NCBI GenBank assembly: GCA_965262305.1
Contig: CBDHEY010000001.1
Location: forward strand, 124,001-188,000
DNA length: 64,000 bases
Source: CBDHEY01 sp965262305
GTDB lineage: Bacteria; Pseudomonadota; Gammaproteobacteria; Pseudomonadales; Cellvibrionaceae
Reading direction: 5' to 3'
Of this stretch, positions 17,400-26,986 are shown piece after piece (positions within the stretch are counted from its first letter, which is position 1; each line of letters begins with the position of its first letter). Made by a program: the position numbers and the translations under genes. Under the pieces are notes generated by a model. It was not told where the DNA came from. It saw only the letters and a program-made list of their open reading frames with translations, and searched no databases.

Positions 17400-20069
17400 A
17401 TGGATAGCAAGCGACAAATTCTACGAACGACCAACTTGGCAAAGCTGACTCTCGCTTCTGCCATCACCCTCACTGCTTTTTCGGCATCTGCTTATGATGT
17501 AGGTATCGAATATGTTTCCGACACTTCTGGCTATGTTTACATTGTGGATGAAGGTTTCCACGGTAACGGATTTGCTTATGTATGTTTAAATGGCTGTTAT
17601 AACGCCACACTGACTAACGGTCGCTGGCAAATGCTAGCAAACAACCTAACACTCGGTAGCACCTATACCGTATCTACCCAAATTAATGCTTCTCCAAACC
17701 AAATTCTTGCTGAAGCACAAGTGACTTTCTCGAACTCAGGCCCTGCGCCGACCCCTGCTCCAACAGCAGCACCGACCGCAGCTCCCACACCCGTTCCAAC
17801 TCAAGCACCCACAGCAGCGCCAACGGCAGCTCCTACTGCAGCACCCACAGCAGCGCCAACGGCAGCTCCTACTGCAGCACCCACAACCGCCCCAACATCA
17901 GCGCCGACTAGCGGCTCTTCTTGCGGTGACTTAGGACTCGAATACATTGATGCGGATTCTGGTTTACTTTATTACGATCTCGGACACACCTTCTCTGGCG
18001 GATTTAAGTACCTGTGTATTGACGGTCGCGGATGTTACGACTCTACCGTTAACGGCACGCGCTTAGAAGTTCAATTCGATGGACTTTCTGCTGGCACACA
18101 ATATGATTTGAGCACACAGATTGACGATAACCCAGACGTTTATGAGTCAGGTTCGCAAGTATTTGAAGCCGGTGCATGTACTGGCGGCTCAGGCGGCGGC
18201 GGCAGTTCAACACCAGCTCCGACTCCAGCGCCAACAGCAGCACCAACGACTGCACCGACAGCTGCCCCAACTAGCGCTCCCACTCCAACTCCAGCGTCAA
18301 CCCCTGTACCACCACCTTCTGGTAACTACGTCGATATCCACTCTGGTACGTCTAACAACTACGGCATCTACTTCGATGATGGTTCTAAGGTTGTAACGAC
18401 TGTCTCAGCTCGCGGACGTCGTCGTCACGAACCTGATTCAGTACCAGGTATGGATCCAAACGGCAACGACAACCCTCAGCACTTTAACTACCATTTAGAG
18501 TACTGGGATGATCGTATGTACGAGCTGGAAATTCACGATTACACCTCTTACGGTCAATCACGTATCGACATCATCCTTGACACTGTTGGTCCTCACGCGT
18601 CTAACTCTAGCGATGCTAACCAAAATCGTCCTTTCGTAAAATGTAACAAGGACTGGGGTAACTCAACTGGCTACTTCGATGCGCCATCATCCGGTGCGGA
18701 TTATGAAGACCTTGGCAACAACCGTTGGAGATACACCTTCCGTCGTCTTGTTTGGGATAACGATGGTGCTGGCTACAACTACGAAGGTCAACCAGGCGGT
18801 GAAGATACTGTTCGCGATTTCCAAATAGGTGACATTCTTCACTGTGAAGTCACTATCCGCTGGGGTGTCCTCGTCACCTCTGGTGAGTCATCTTCTGCAA
18901 ACTACTATGGTGAAATCATGCGCTACCGGGTTGGTACTGGTGGTGTGGTTGGACATCAATACGATCCTAACCGCGGCGCAGACATTACTAACGTCAATGC
19001 TATGATTGGTGGTTACTTAACGTCGCCTATTATCGGTAGCTATGAAGTGCCACGAGCTTACATGCAGCCTTCTATCAATACTCAGCTTGAAAATATGGAT
19101 GCATTCCTTGAAGGTCGCCGCTTAATGCACACTTCTGTTGACGACGGTTCTCACTGGGATCCATCTAACGGCTCAAATGGCTTTAACCCAGGTCACGCAG
19201 GTCTTGCACTAGGTATCAATAACGGCTTCGATGATCGCTGTTCAGACTGTCACCTCGACAATGGTAACGGCCCTGGTGGTGACAACGTCACAGCGTCTGG
19301 CTTCCACACACCACGTCTTGTTGGTCTTGGTCTTCTAGAAGCCATTCCTAATGCAACCATTGAAGCTTGGGCAGCTGAGCAAGCAAGCCTAGGACTATCT
19401 GGTCAAATCAGCACAGTAGTGAAAGACGGTCAAAACTACATTGGTCGTTTCGGTTACCAAGCATCACAAGCAACGATTGTCGATCAAGTCGTCGGCGCAG
19501 CAGATGGCGAAATGAACATGACGCAATTCTCTGCACAGCAGGTTGATCAAATGGCAACTTACATCAGCTTACTGGGTGTACCTTCTGCACGTAGCACTGA
19601 CCTTGATAACCACGAAGGGATGGATGAGTTTGTTGAGTTCGGCTGTGCGGATTGTCACAGATTGAACGCAACAACTGACAACCACCGTTTTGAAGAGCTA
19701 CGCCAACAGAGCTTCCGCCCATTCACTGACTTACTGCTTCATGATCTTGGTGAAGGTGAGTTCCGTACCACGCCACTTATGGGTGTTGGTCTGTCAGGTG
19801 CAGTACACTCTGTTGCAAAAGATCCTCACGCTGGGTTTAACCACCCAACAGGCATCAACCACAATGCCAACGATGCGCGTGAAGACTTAATCAACAACCG
19901 TAATGACAATGACTACAGCTTGTGGCATAACGGCGACTGTACTGGTGCCAGTGCATTTGAATGTGCCATCGATAAGCATAACGGCGAAGCAAGTGCTTCT
20001 AAGAGCGCCTACGACAACGCCAGCAGCACGCGTCAACAACAGTTGATTCAATTCTTAAGAGACATCTAA
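17400..20069 (+). CDS. Secreted modular di-haem cytochrome c, DHOR/DUF1111-like (copy B)
   Basis: Near-exact repeat of copy A, offset by 3177 bases. From codon 9 to the terminator only a handful of base differences were found by eye; one changes Val to Ile (FQVGD to FQIGD). The first eight residues differ (MDSKRQIL instead of MNTRPTK). Haem motifs are at 614-618 and 749-753, and module order, linkers and extra Cys pairs are the same as in copy A. The upstream region is unlike copy A's apart from the promoter box, so regulation may differ while the product is essentially the same. This raises gene dosage or gives condition-specific expression of one function. Confidence 0.82.
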   Translation: MDSKRQILRTTNLAKLTLASAITLTAFSASAYDVGIEYVSDTSGYVYIVDEGFHGNGFAYVCLNGCYNATLTNGRWQMLANNLTLGSTYTVSTQINASPNQILAEAQVTFSNSGPAPTPAPTAAPTAAPTPVPTQAPTAAPTAAPTAAPTAAPTAAPTAAPTTAPTSAPTSGSSCGDLGLEYIDADSGLLYYDLGHTFSGGFKYLCIDGRGCYDSTVNGTRLEVQFDGLSAGTQYDLSTQIDDNPDVYESGSQVFEAGACTGGSGGGGSSTPAPTPAPTAAPTTAPTAAPTSAPTPTPASTPVPPPSGNYVDIHSGTSNNYGIYFDDGSKVVTTVSARGRRRHEPDSVPGMDPNGNDNPQHFNYHLEYWDDRMYELEIHDYTSYGQSRIDIILDTVGPHASNSSDANQNRPFVKCNKDWGNSTGYFDAPSSGADYEDLGNNRWRYTFRRLVWDNDGAGYNYEGQPGGEDTVRDFQIGDILHCEVTIRWGVLVTSGESSSANYYGEIMRYRVGTGGVVGHQYDPNRGADITNVNAMIGGYLTSPIIGSYEVPRAYMQPSINTQLENMDAFLEGRRLMHTSVDDGSHWDPSNGSNGFNPGHAGLALGINNGFDDRCSDCHLDNGNGPGGDNVTASGFHTPRLVGLGLLEAIPNATIEAWAAEQASLGLSGQISTVVKDGQNYIGRFGYQASQATIVDQVVGAADGEMNMTQFSAQQVDQMATYISLLGVPSARSTDLDNHEGMDEFVEFGCADCHRLNATTDNHRFEELRQQSFRPFTDLLLHDLGEGEFRTTPLMGVGLSGAVHSVAKDPHAGFNHPTGINHNANDAREDLINNRNDNDYSLWHNGDCTGASAFECAIDKHNGEASASKSAYDNASSTRQQQLIQFLRDI

Positions 20070-20092
20070 ACCTCTTTTCAAAGCACAACCAC

Positions 20093-20118
20093 AAAGGAGC
20101 CTCTCGGCTCCTTTTTTT
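20093..20118 (+). terminator. Rho-independent terminator, copy B
   Basis: The same GGAGCC-TCTC-GGCTCC hairpin as copy A, followed by seven T (20112-20118). Confidence 0.95.
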
Positions 20119-20437
20119 ACGCTTTAAAAAATAATACAAAAGAATTAGATTTAAACACAAAAACCAACAAATCAAATGTTATTTCTTAGCGCTATATCAA
20201 TATAACTTTAAAATATTAAAAAACACTTAATAATGTAATTAACGACAAATTTGAATAAATATCGGACAAAATATAAGAAAACGATTTAAAAGCATCCGTT
20301 TTAGATCTTTACAAACTAACAGTAAATTGGGTAAATTTTAATCTATTAGATGAGTTTTTTATTACTACTTTAGAACCATCTTATTTCATAACAATAATTA
20401 ATTAGTTTATATCGCGAACTCACAAACGGATAACGCT
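20119..20437 (+). promoter_or_regulatory. Regulatory region of the third di-haem cytochrome gene
   Basis: About 320 AT-rich bases. TTTACA (20308-20313), an 18-base spacer and TAAATT (20332-20337) match copy B. A 44-base stretch beginning GGTAAATT aligns to copy B without gaps, but the inverted repeat is degraded (left arm lost, ATGAG of the right arm kept). The leader ends in ACGGATAACGCT before the ATG, like copy A. Confidence 0.55.
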
Positions 20438-23005
20438 ATGCATACACGACCGACGAAACGAACGACCAACTTGGCAAAGATCATCCTTGCTTTTGCCATT
20501 ACATTCACCGCTTTTTCGGCATCTGCTTATGATGTAGGTATCGAATATGTTTCCGACACTTCTGGCTACGTTTACATTGTGGATGAAGGTTTCCACGGTA
20601 ATGGTTTTGCCTATGTTTGTTTAAACGGTTGCTACCCTGCAACCTTGAAAAACGGACGCTGGGAGACTTTTGTAAACAACTTAATACTGGGTGAAAGCTA
20701 CACTATTTCGACTCAAATAGACGCCACACCAAATCAGATTCTTGCTAAAGCCGAAGTCGTTTTTAGCAATTCTGGGCAGGAGCCAACACCAGATCCTACT
20801 GCCACTCCGACTCAGGTGCCAACCCAATCACCGACACAATTGCCAACAGCAACACCAACACTTGCACCAACACCACTAGCCACAACAGTAGCAGAACCAA
20901 GCTTGGTGGTTTATGAGGCTGAAGATGCAGTTTTAAGCGGTAATGTTCGTGTATATGAAGACAATGCAGCGTCTAACGGTCTCGGCGCAGCATACTTATT
21001 AGCTCTCGGCGATTCAGTAAGTTTAACCAACGTTGCTGCAGCAAGCAGCATTGAAATACGTTATGCAACCGAAAACCCAGCCGGTTCTATTTCGGTTCGT
21101 GTCAACAGCGCCGATGCAGGAAATATTAATTTCAATTCTACTGGCAACTGGGTTAATAATTACGCAACAGCAATTCTGGCTGTAAATATTCCAGACAACG
21201 CGACCGTGGAAATTTTCTGGGATAACGGTGATACCGCCATCAATATTGACGCTATAAGCTTGGCAAATTCGGGATCGGGTGGTGGTGACATTCAACCTAC
21301 TTCGACCCCTACGCCTGTTCCATCACCAATTCATGATGACGACCGCGATGACGACCGCGATGACGACCGCGATGACGACGATAATGAAAACAACTTTTCT
21401 GGGCCAGTCCAACCAAGCAGAAACTTACCTGGTTCCAACATTACGGACGCAGGCGGCATGATATTGGTAAACGGTGATTCTATCACCACGCGTTTTGCAG
21501 AGCGATTCCGCCACCGCCATGAATCAGATAACCAACATGACCGCTACGTCGGTGAGTATGCTGATGGCTCCGCCTACGAACTAGTATTAATCGATACGCC
21601 ATCGGAATTGCAGGTAGAAATTCACTCACCGCAAACACCGTTAAATATGGTCAATTTTACACATGATCACATTGTTAATGGCGGTTTCGCCGATCCAGCT
21701 CAGTACCGAGGTGGTGGACTTATGCACAAAGGTAGCCCCGGCGGCCCAGCTAATACCGACTCAAGCCATCTAGTCAATTCACTTTACTTTACGGTCACCT
21801 TTACAAACGGAAAAAGCTGGCGAGATGCGCGCAACAATAGAGAAATTGTAACCCTTGAATTTACTCCAAGACGTCGATTAAATGGCAATGACACTCAGTA
21901 CTACTCATCCATATTTCGTTACCGAGCAGGCCAAGGTGGTATCACCTATGAGAGAAATGATGACCGCTACTTTTCTGCAGGACCTACTACAAATTTCCCC
22001 AACGGCGATATTGCATACCGATTTTCTCAAGCGTTTTTAGGTATTGATCAAGAGACTTTGCTCGATTTTACTCATGGACGCGAAGTATTTCGCGCGAATT
22101 TTCTAACAGGCACAGCGCTGGAAGGTTTGGGCGGCACCACAACTGGAGCGAACCCCAATGCATTAGCCCAAGCATGCATCGACTGTCACTTTCAATTGGG
22201 TAAAGCAGCACCTCCGGGAGTCGCAGATGAAGAGAGGCAAGGATTCATAGGGAGTGTTCAAGGTCCAGGTGGTGATTTGCGCGTTGCTCCTCAACTCATC
22301 GGTTTAGGATTATTAGATGCAGTATCAGATGAGACACTCGATACCTTTGTTGGTGGTCCTGGTGGTGGGCATCGTGGCGATGGTCGATACGGCTGGAAAG
22401 CCAACACGAATAGCATTGAGGATCAAATTATAAAAGCCGCTCACAATGATATGGGTGTTGTCAATATGCCAGACGAGCAAGCACTCGCTCTTGGCATTTA
22501 TATCCGTAGCTTAGGTGTCCCCATTAGACGTCACCCGGATGCCACGGCGAACCAGCAACCTAATGTCGCTCTTCGAGTCCCGGATTCCAATACAATTACC
22601 GATACGGATGTAGTTCTCGGGGAAACTACTTTCAATGAAATTGGCTGCGCCGACTGTCATATCCCATCTATGCAAACCGATGGCAGTAGCCCATTTCCTC
22701 AGTTTCGTAACATTACTATCCGGCCTTTTACCGACATGTTGTTACACGATATGGGCCCAGAGCTCTGCGCGGATAAAGGAGAAGGTAGTGCTGATGCCTG
22801 TGAATGGAGAACCCCACCGCTTTGGGGTACACGATTGCAAGAAGGCGTGACTGGGCACAGCACTTGGCTTCACGATGGCAGAGCTTCGACAAGAGACGAA
22901 GCAATTCGCGCTCATGGTGGAGAAGCTGCTTACTCGAGAGATGCCTATTTAAGATTGTCTAACGAGGCTCGTAGCTCATTGATTCTCTATTTACGTACGC
23001 TTTAG
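20438..23005 (+). CDS. Secreted di-haem cytochrome c with CBM35/CBM6-like module (copy C)
   Basis: An 855-residue exported protein. The signal peptide (1-30) and the start of module 1 (31-113) are almost identical in DNA to copies A and B up to about 20600, then diverge. A short Pro-Thr linker leads to a beta-sandwich module (about 154-278) that begins VYEAEDAVLSGNV and ends NIDAISLAN, the pattern of CBM35/CBM6 modules. An acidic Asp-Arg repeat (300-314) follows. The redox region has haem motifs CIDCH (580-584) and CADCH (737-741) and the canonical DHOR ending TWLHDGRAS...AHGGEA. If the CBM35 call holds, xylan or uronic-acid binding is plausible and would tether the haem domain to plant or algal polymer. 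Confidence 0.82.
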   Translation: MHTRPTKRTTNLAKIILAFAITFTAFSASAYDVGIEYVSDTSGYVYIVDEGFHGNGFAYVCLNGCYPATLKNGRWETFVNNLILGESYTISTQIDATPNQILAKAEVVFSNSGQEPTPDPTATPTQVPTQSPTQLPTATPTLAPTPLATTVAEPSLVVYEAEDAVLSGNVRVYEDNAASNGLGAAYLLALGDSVSLTNVAAASSIEIRYATENPAGSISVRVNSADAGNINFNSTGNWVNNYATAILAVNIPDNATVEIFWDNGDTAINIDAISLANSGSGGGDIQPTSTPTPVPSPIHDDDRDDDRDDDRDDDDNENNFSGPVQPSRNLPGSNITDAGGMILVNGDSITTRFAERFRHRHESDNQHDRYVGEYADGSAYELVLIDTPSELQVEIHSPQTPLNMVNFTHDHIVNGGFADPAQYRGGGLMHKGSPGGPANTDSSHLVNSLYFTVTFTNGKSWRDARNNREIVTLEFTPRRRLNGNDTQYYSSIFRYRAGQGGITYERNDDRYFSAGPTTNFPNGDIAYRFSQAFLGIDQETLLDFTHGREVFRANFLTGTALEGLGGTTTGANPNALAQACIDCHFQLGKAAPPGVADEERQGFIGSVQGPGGDLRVAPQLIGLGLLDAVSDETLDTFVGGPGGGHRGDGRYGWKANTNSIEDQIIKAAHNDMGVVNMPDEQALALGIYIRSLGVPIRRHPDATANQQPNVALRVPDSNTITDTDVVLGETTFNEIGCADCHIPSMQTDGSSPFPQFRNITIRPFTDMLLHDMGPELCADKGEGSADACEWRTPPLWGTRLQEGVTGHSTWLHDGRASTRDEAIRAHGGEAAYSRDAYLRLSNEARSSLILYLRTL
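21335..21379 (+). repeat. 12-base tandem repeat encoding Asp-Asp-Asp-Arg
   Basis: GATGACGACCGC is repeated 3.75 times with no change, inside the linker between the CBM-like module and the haem region. The Asp-rich product could bind calcium or act as a flexible charged spacer. Confidence 0.85.
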
Positions 23006-23028
23006 CGTTCGTTCTTTAGATTAACTTA

Positions 23029-23050
23029 GGAGCTTTCGGGCTCCTTTTTT
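23029..23050 (+). terminator. Rho-independent terminator, copy C
   Basis: GGAGC and GCTCC pair across a TTTCGG loop and are followed by six T, 23 bases after the stop. Confidence 0.9.
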
Positions 23051-23061
23051 GGTCTTTAGGA

Positions 23062-23174
23062 AACACAAATTGCCAATTTTGTGTGTAAAGTGGAAGTTTT
23101 TGGTATTATCCGCCTCTAGAAACCACTTCAATTGCTCCTTACTCGGAGCGCCCTTCCTCGTTAGGTTTTCTAGA
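23062..23174 (+). promoter_or_regulatory. Promoter and structured leader of purC
   Basis: A nearly perfect inverted repeat (ACACAAATT/AATTTTGTGT, 23062-23084) precedes a -10-like TATTAT (23104-23109). Downstream, an outer pair TCTAGAAACC (23115-23124)/GGTTTTCTAGA (23164-23174) encloses a perfect hairpin GCTCC-TTACTC-GGAGC (23134-23149). The nested pairing suggests a folded 5' leader or attenuator. No known purine riboswitch core was recognised. Confidence 0.5.
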
Positions 23175-23199
23175 TTTTGGTTTAAAAAAGGCACTACAC

Positions 23200-24303
23200 A
23201 TGAATTTCGCTAATAAAGTATTGGCGGTAAATAATGATTTACCTATTCACACTGACAAAGCCGTGCATAGCGGAAAGGTTCGCTCGGTATATTGGCTAAC
23301 AGATGAGGACAGTCGTCGATTAATTAAAGAAAAAAATTACCCTGTTGCACTAAACTCCTCGCTTGCTGTAATGGTCATTAGCGATCGAATTTCTGCATTT
23401 GAATGCATATGGCATGGCGAAGGTGGAATGAAGGGTGTTCCAGGAAAAGGCGCTGCACTAAATGCCATCTCGAATCATTGGTTTAGGCTTTTTAGAGAAA
23501 ATGGCCTCGCTGATAGCCATATTCTAGACATTCCTCACCCGCTGGTCTGGATAGTACAAAAAGCACGTCCAATTATGATCGAAGCAATTTGCCGACAATA
23601 CATAACGGGGTCCATGTGGCGAGCCTACGCAAAAGGTGAACGAGAATTCTGCGGCATAACCATCTCAGACGGCTTGAAAAAGAACCAGAAATTACCAGAA
23701 CTATTAATTACTCCGTCTACCAAGGGCATTTTAGAAGGCATTCCCGGTGTGCCCGCTCAGGACGATGTCAATATTACACGTAAAAACCTAGAGGATAATT
23801 TTGAAGCATTCAACTTTGCCTCAAAAGACGACGTCGATGTTTATGAAAAATTATTGCGAGAAGGTTTCAATCTAATTAGTCACTCGCTGTCAAAGCTCGA
23901 TCAAATCTTTGTCGATACAAAATTTGAATTTGGCTATGTAAACGATGCTAATGGTAAACAGAAACTTATCTATATGGACGAAGTTGGAACGCCAGATTCA
24001 TCAAGAATCTGGGCAGGAAAAGACTATCGCAATGACAAGGTAGTCGAAAAATCAAAGGAAGAATTTCGCCAGCTTTTACTTAACCATTTTCCAGATCCAG
24101 ATGTATTGCTCAATAAAAACCGAATGGATGAACGTTACACATTAGCGCGTGAGAATGCATTACCTGAAAGTGTAATGATGCAGGTTTCAAAAACCTATCG
24201 TGATATCGCGGAGAAAATTACCGGCCGAACTATAGACCTGTCGGATAATCCAAAAGAGGAAATTATCGAAGTACTCTCGTCCAAATTTGGATTGATTATT
24301 TGA
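23200..24303 (+). CDS. purC: Phosphoribosylaminoimidazole-succinocarboxamide synthase
   Basis: SAICAR synthase, which condenses CAIR with aspartate in purine synthesis. It is the long form (367 aa) seen in many gammaproteobacteria. Visible signatures are the N-terminal [25 protein letters not shown], the [17 protein letters not shown] block, and the ATP/substrate site [16 protein letters not shown]. It stands alone between the cytochrome cluster and the convergent Entner-Doudoroff genes. No other purine genes are near. Confidence 0.96.
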   Translation: MNFANKVLAVNNDLPIHTDKAVHSGKVRSVYWLTDEDSRRLIKEKNYPVALNSSLAVMVISDRISAFECIWHGEGGMKGVPGKGAALNAISNHWFRLFRENGLADSHILDIPHPLVWIVQKARPIMIEAICRQYITGSMWRAYAKGEREFCGITISDGLKKNQKLPELLITPSTKGILEGIPGVPAQDDVNITRKNLEDNFEAFNFASKDDVDVYEKLLREGFNLISHSLSKLDQIFVDTKFEFGYVNDANGKQKLIYMDEVGTPDSSRIWAGKDYRNDKVVEKSKEEFRQLLLNHFPDPDVLLNKNRMDERYTLARENALPESVMMQVSKTYRDIAEKITGRTIDLSDNPKEEIIEVLSSKFGLII

Positions 24304-24317
24304 GTCAAAAACAAATT

Positions 24318-24348
24318 CGCCTCAACTGTGTTTAGTGTTGAGGCGTTT
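24318..24348. terminator. Terminator between convergent purC and eda
   Basis: CGCCTCAAC and GTTGAGGCG form a 9-base stem with a 10-base loop, followed by TTT on the plus strand. It lies 15 bases after the purC stop. Confidence 0.8.
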
Positions 24349-24377
24349 AAAAGTGCAGGTTGTTTACCTTAAATATA

Positions 24378-25004
24378 CTAAGAAATCTTAGCTACCGTCT
24401 CTTCTGCAATTTTTGTCACGGCCGACCAATCTTTACTCGCCACAGCATCTTTGGGTACAAGCCAGGTTCCACCGACACATGCCACATTAGGAAGGGCTAA
24501 AAAGTCTGTAAACGAATCCATAGTCAAACCTCCTGTAGGGCAAAAAGAAACCTGAGGCAACGGCCCGCCAATAGACTTGAGCAACGGAATTCCACCTACC
24601 GCAACGGCCGGAAATAACTTAAAACAACTAAGGCCTAATTCCATTCCAGTCATCACTTCAGAGGGAGAGGTGACACCTGGCAATAAATTGACATTTAGCT
24701 CTTGCGACTTTTTAATCAAATTTGGCGTAAAACCAGGAGAAACTGCAAAATCGACACCTATTTCAGCAACATCTTCCAGATTTTTCTCGTTAATAACAGT
24801 ACCGACACCAACCAGAATATCTGTACAGTCAGACTTAATTGCACGCAAAGCATCTAATGCTGCGGCGGTTCGCAGAGTAACCTCCACCGCTTTAATACCT
24901 CCAGCCTTCAAGGCATTTGTCATTGGCACTGCGTCCTCTGCATCTTCAATCACAACAACAGGCATAACACCTAGAGGTTCGAGAAATTCTTTAGTAATGG
25001 TCAC
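24378..25004 (-). CDS. eda: KDPG/KHG aldolase
   Basis: Cleaves 2-keto-3-deoxy-6-phosphogluconate to pyruvate and glyceraldehyde 3-phosphate. The Schiff-base Lys129 lies in LSCFKLFPA, and Glu41 in VEVTLRT is the general acid/base. GVGTVINEKN is the conserved phosphate-binding turn region. It is 208 residues long, the standard length. The start is GTG at 25004 with AGGA upstream. It is the last gene of zwf-edd-eda on this strand. Confidence 0.95.
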   Translation of the reverse strand: MTITKEFLEPLGVMPVVVIEDAEDAVPMTNALKAGGIKAVEVTLRTAAALDALRAIKSDCTDILVGVGTVINEKNLEDVAEIGVDFAVSPGFTPNLIKKSQELNVNLLPGVTSPSEVMTGMELGLSCFKLFPAVAVGGIPLLKSIGGPLPQVSFCPTGGLTMDSFTDFLALPNVACVGGTWLVPKDAVASKDWSAVTKIAEETVAKIS

Positions 25005-25055
25005 GATCGTATTCCTAAAAATAATTAAATATATGTGTAAATAAATTTCAAACGA

Positions 25056-26870
25056 TTAAGAATCTAGTCGAAATACAGACGCACCTTTCTGCGACACACC
25101 AGCAAGAGATCTGAACCCAGAGAACAGATTTCTCCCCAGATTATTATCGTCTTGAGGCGCTTCAGCCGTCTCGCGAGATTCTAATTCTTCACCACTTAAC
25201 TCAACTCTTACGGTACCGGCATCTGAATCCAGATGAATAACGTCTCCAGTACGAATCTTGGCGATGACGCCTCCTTTTTTGGCTTCTGGAGACAAATGAA
25301 TAGCTGCCGGCACTTTACCCGACGCACCAGACATTCTCCCATCTGTCACAAGAGCAACCTTAAAACCTTTGTCTTGTAATAAACCTAACGGCGGTGTCAT
25401 TTTATGCAATTCAGGCATACCGTTTGAGCTTGGTCCTTGAAAACGCACAACGGCTACAAAGTCTTTTTCCAGTTCACCACGCTTAAACGCGGCGATAAGC
25501 TCATCTTGTGATTCAAAAACAATACATGGTGCGCTTATTTTTCGATGAGCAGGATCAACTGCAGAAATTTTAATAACGCCCTTACCAATATTACCATTCA
25601 AGACGCGCAAACCCCCTTCAGGGTCAAACGGGTTCGAAACCGGACGCAATACCTCATTATCTTTTGACTCTTTCCAAGGTTCTCGCCATTCAGCCTCACC
25701 CGCTTCGCTTAATTCTGGCGCCATTTCATATACATCGAGGCCTTCGCCCATAACGTTAACGACATCTTCATTAAGGAGCCCTCCCAGTCTCAATTCTTTG
25801 ACCAAAAACGACATGCCACCAGCATTATGAAAGTGATTCACATCGGCTTGACCATTTGGGTAAACTCGCGCTAACAGTGGCACTACACGTGATAATTCAT
25901 CCATATCTTCCCAAGTAATTTCGATGCCTGCAGCTTTAGCTACCGCGACGATATGGAGCGTATGATTCGTCGAACCACCCGTAGAAAGAAGGCCCACAAT
26001 CGAATTCACAAGGGATTTTTCAGTGACAACATCATAAAGAGGTCGATAACTTCCTGCAGAGTCAGTAATCGCAATCAACTTTTTAACCGCCGCTCGTGTG
26101 AGCGCTGGTCTCAGTTCACTGTTAGGATTCACAAATGACGAACCTGGTAACTGAACTCCTAGCATCTCTACCATCATTTGATTTGTATTCGCGGTACCAT
26201 AGAAGGTGCAGGTTCCTGGACTGTGATACGAAGCCGACTCTGTTTCTAATAGCTTATCTTCTCCCACTTCACCTGCCGCAAATTGCTGACGAACCTTAGC
26301 TTTCTCTTTATTGGGAATACCGGAATGCATTGGCCCAGCAGGAACAAATACCGCGGGAATATGCGCGAATTGCAGTGCCCCAATTAGCATTCCCGGAACA
26401 ATTTTGTCACAAACACCCAAAAACATATTTCCATCGAACATATTATGAGAGAGACCCACCGCCGCCGCCATGGCAACAACTTCTCGGCTGAACAAACTCA
26501 TCTCCATCCCGGGCTGGCCTTGTGTAACGCCGTCACACATTGCAGGAACGCCGCCTGCAATTTGCGCAGTACTGCCAAAGGAACGAGCGGTTTCTTTAAT
26601 TAGGTTGGGATAGGTCTCGTATGGTTGATGTGCCGATAACATGTCATTATAGGCCGTAGTAATACTCAAATTTGCACTTTGCATTAATCGAATAGACTGC
26701 TTATCCGATTCACCACATGCTGCAAATGCATGTGCCAAATTACCGCAAGATAATCGCTTTTTTGGTGGGTTTGAATCCATGGTGTTGCGCATTAGATCCA
26801 AATAATCACGCCGACTAGCTTGGCTACGCTCAATAATGCGCTGTGTCACAGCTTCAATAGTTTTATTCAT
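25056..26870 (-). CDS. edd: 6-phosphogluconate dehydratase
   Basis: 4Fe-4S dehydratase converting 6-phosphogluconate to KDPG, the committed Entner-Doudoroff step. Conserved Cys are seen in [10 protein letters not shown] and [32 protein letters not shown] residues ([11 protein letters not shown]) occur near the C-terminus. The length (604 aa) and the early [12 protein letters not shown] block are those of Edd rather than of IlvD or the sugar-acid dehydratases, so this gene should not be taken as the missing xylonate dehydratase. It is 51 bases upstream of eda. Confidence 0.95.
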   Translation of the reverse strand: MNKTIEAVTQRIIERSQASRRDYLDLMRNTMDSNPPKKRLSCGNLAHAFAACGESDKQSIRLMQSANLSITTAYNDMLSAHQPYETYPNLIKETARSFGSTAQIAGGVPAMCDGVTQGQPGMEMSLFSREVVAMAAAVGLSHNMFDGNMFLGVCDKIVPGMLIGALQFAHIPAVFVPAGPMHSGIPNKEKAKVRQQFAAGEVGEDKLLETESASYHSPGTCTFYGTANTNQMMVEMLGVQLPGSSFVNPNSELRPALTRAAVKKLIAITDSAGSYRPLYDVVTEKSLVNSIVGLLSTGGSTNHTLHIVAVAKAAGIEITWEDMDELSRVVPLLARVYPNGQADVNHFHNAGGMSFLVKELRLGGLLNEDVVNVMGEGLDVYEMAPELSEAGEAEWREPWKESKDNEVLRPVSNPFDPEGGLRVLNGNIGKGVIKISAVDPAHRKISAPCIVFESQDELIAAFKRGELEKDFVAVVRFQGPSSNGMPELHKMTPPLGLLQDKGFKVALVTDGRMSGASGKVPAAIHLSPEAKKGGVIAKIRTGDVIHLDSDAGTVRVELSGEELESRETAEAPQDDNNLGRNLFSGFRSLAGVSQKGASVFRLDS

Positions 26871-26986
26871 AGGTTGACCGTCTCAAACAACTGGAACTCT
26901 TTAAAAATCAATCGGTAGTTCGGCTAAATATAGCGAAGTACCACACACAAAATAGAAAAGCATGGTACTCATAATTCTCAGAGCCG

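Noticed and set aside
14226..20069. Near-identical 2.7 kb repeats considered as an insertion sequence or composite transposon
   Set aside because: No transposase, terminal inverted repeats or target duplications; each repeat is a complete gene with its terminator.
21335..21379. Short tandem repeats considered as a CRISPR-like array
   Set aside because: 12-base units without spacers, in frame within a coding sequence.
25056..26870. Edd considered as the missing xylonate dehydratase
   Set aside because: Length, N-terminal block and position between zwf and eda are those of phosphogluconate dehydratase.
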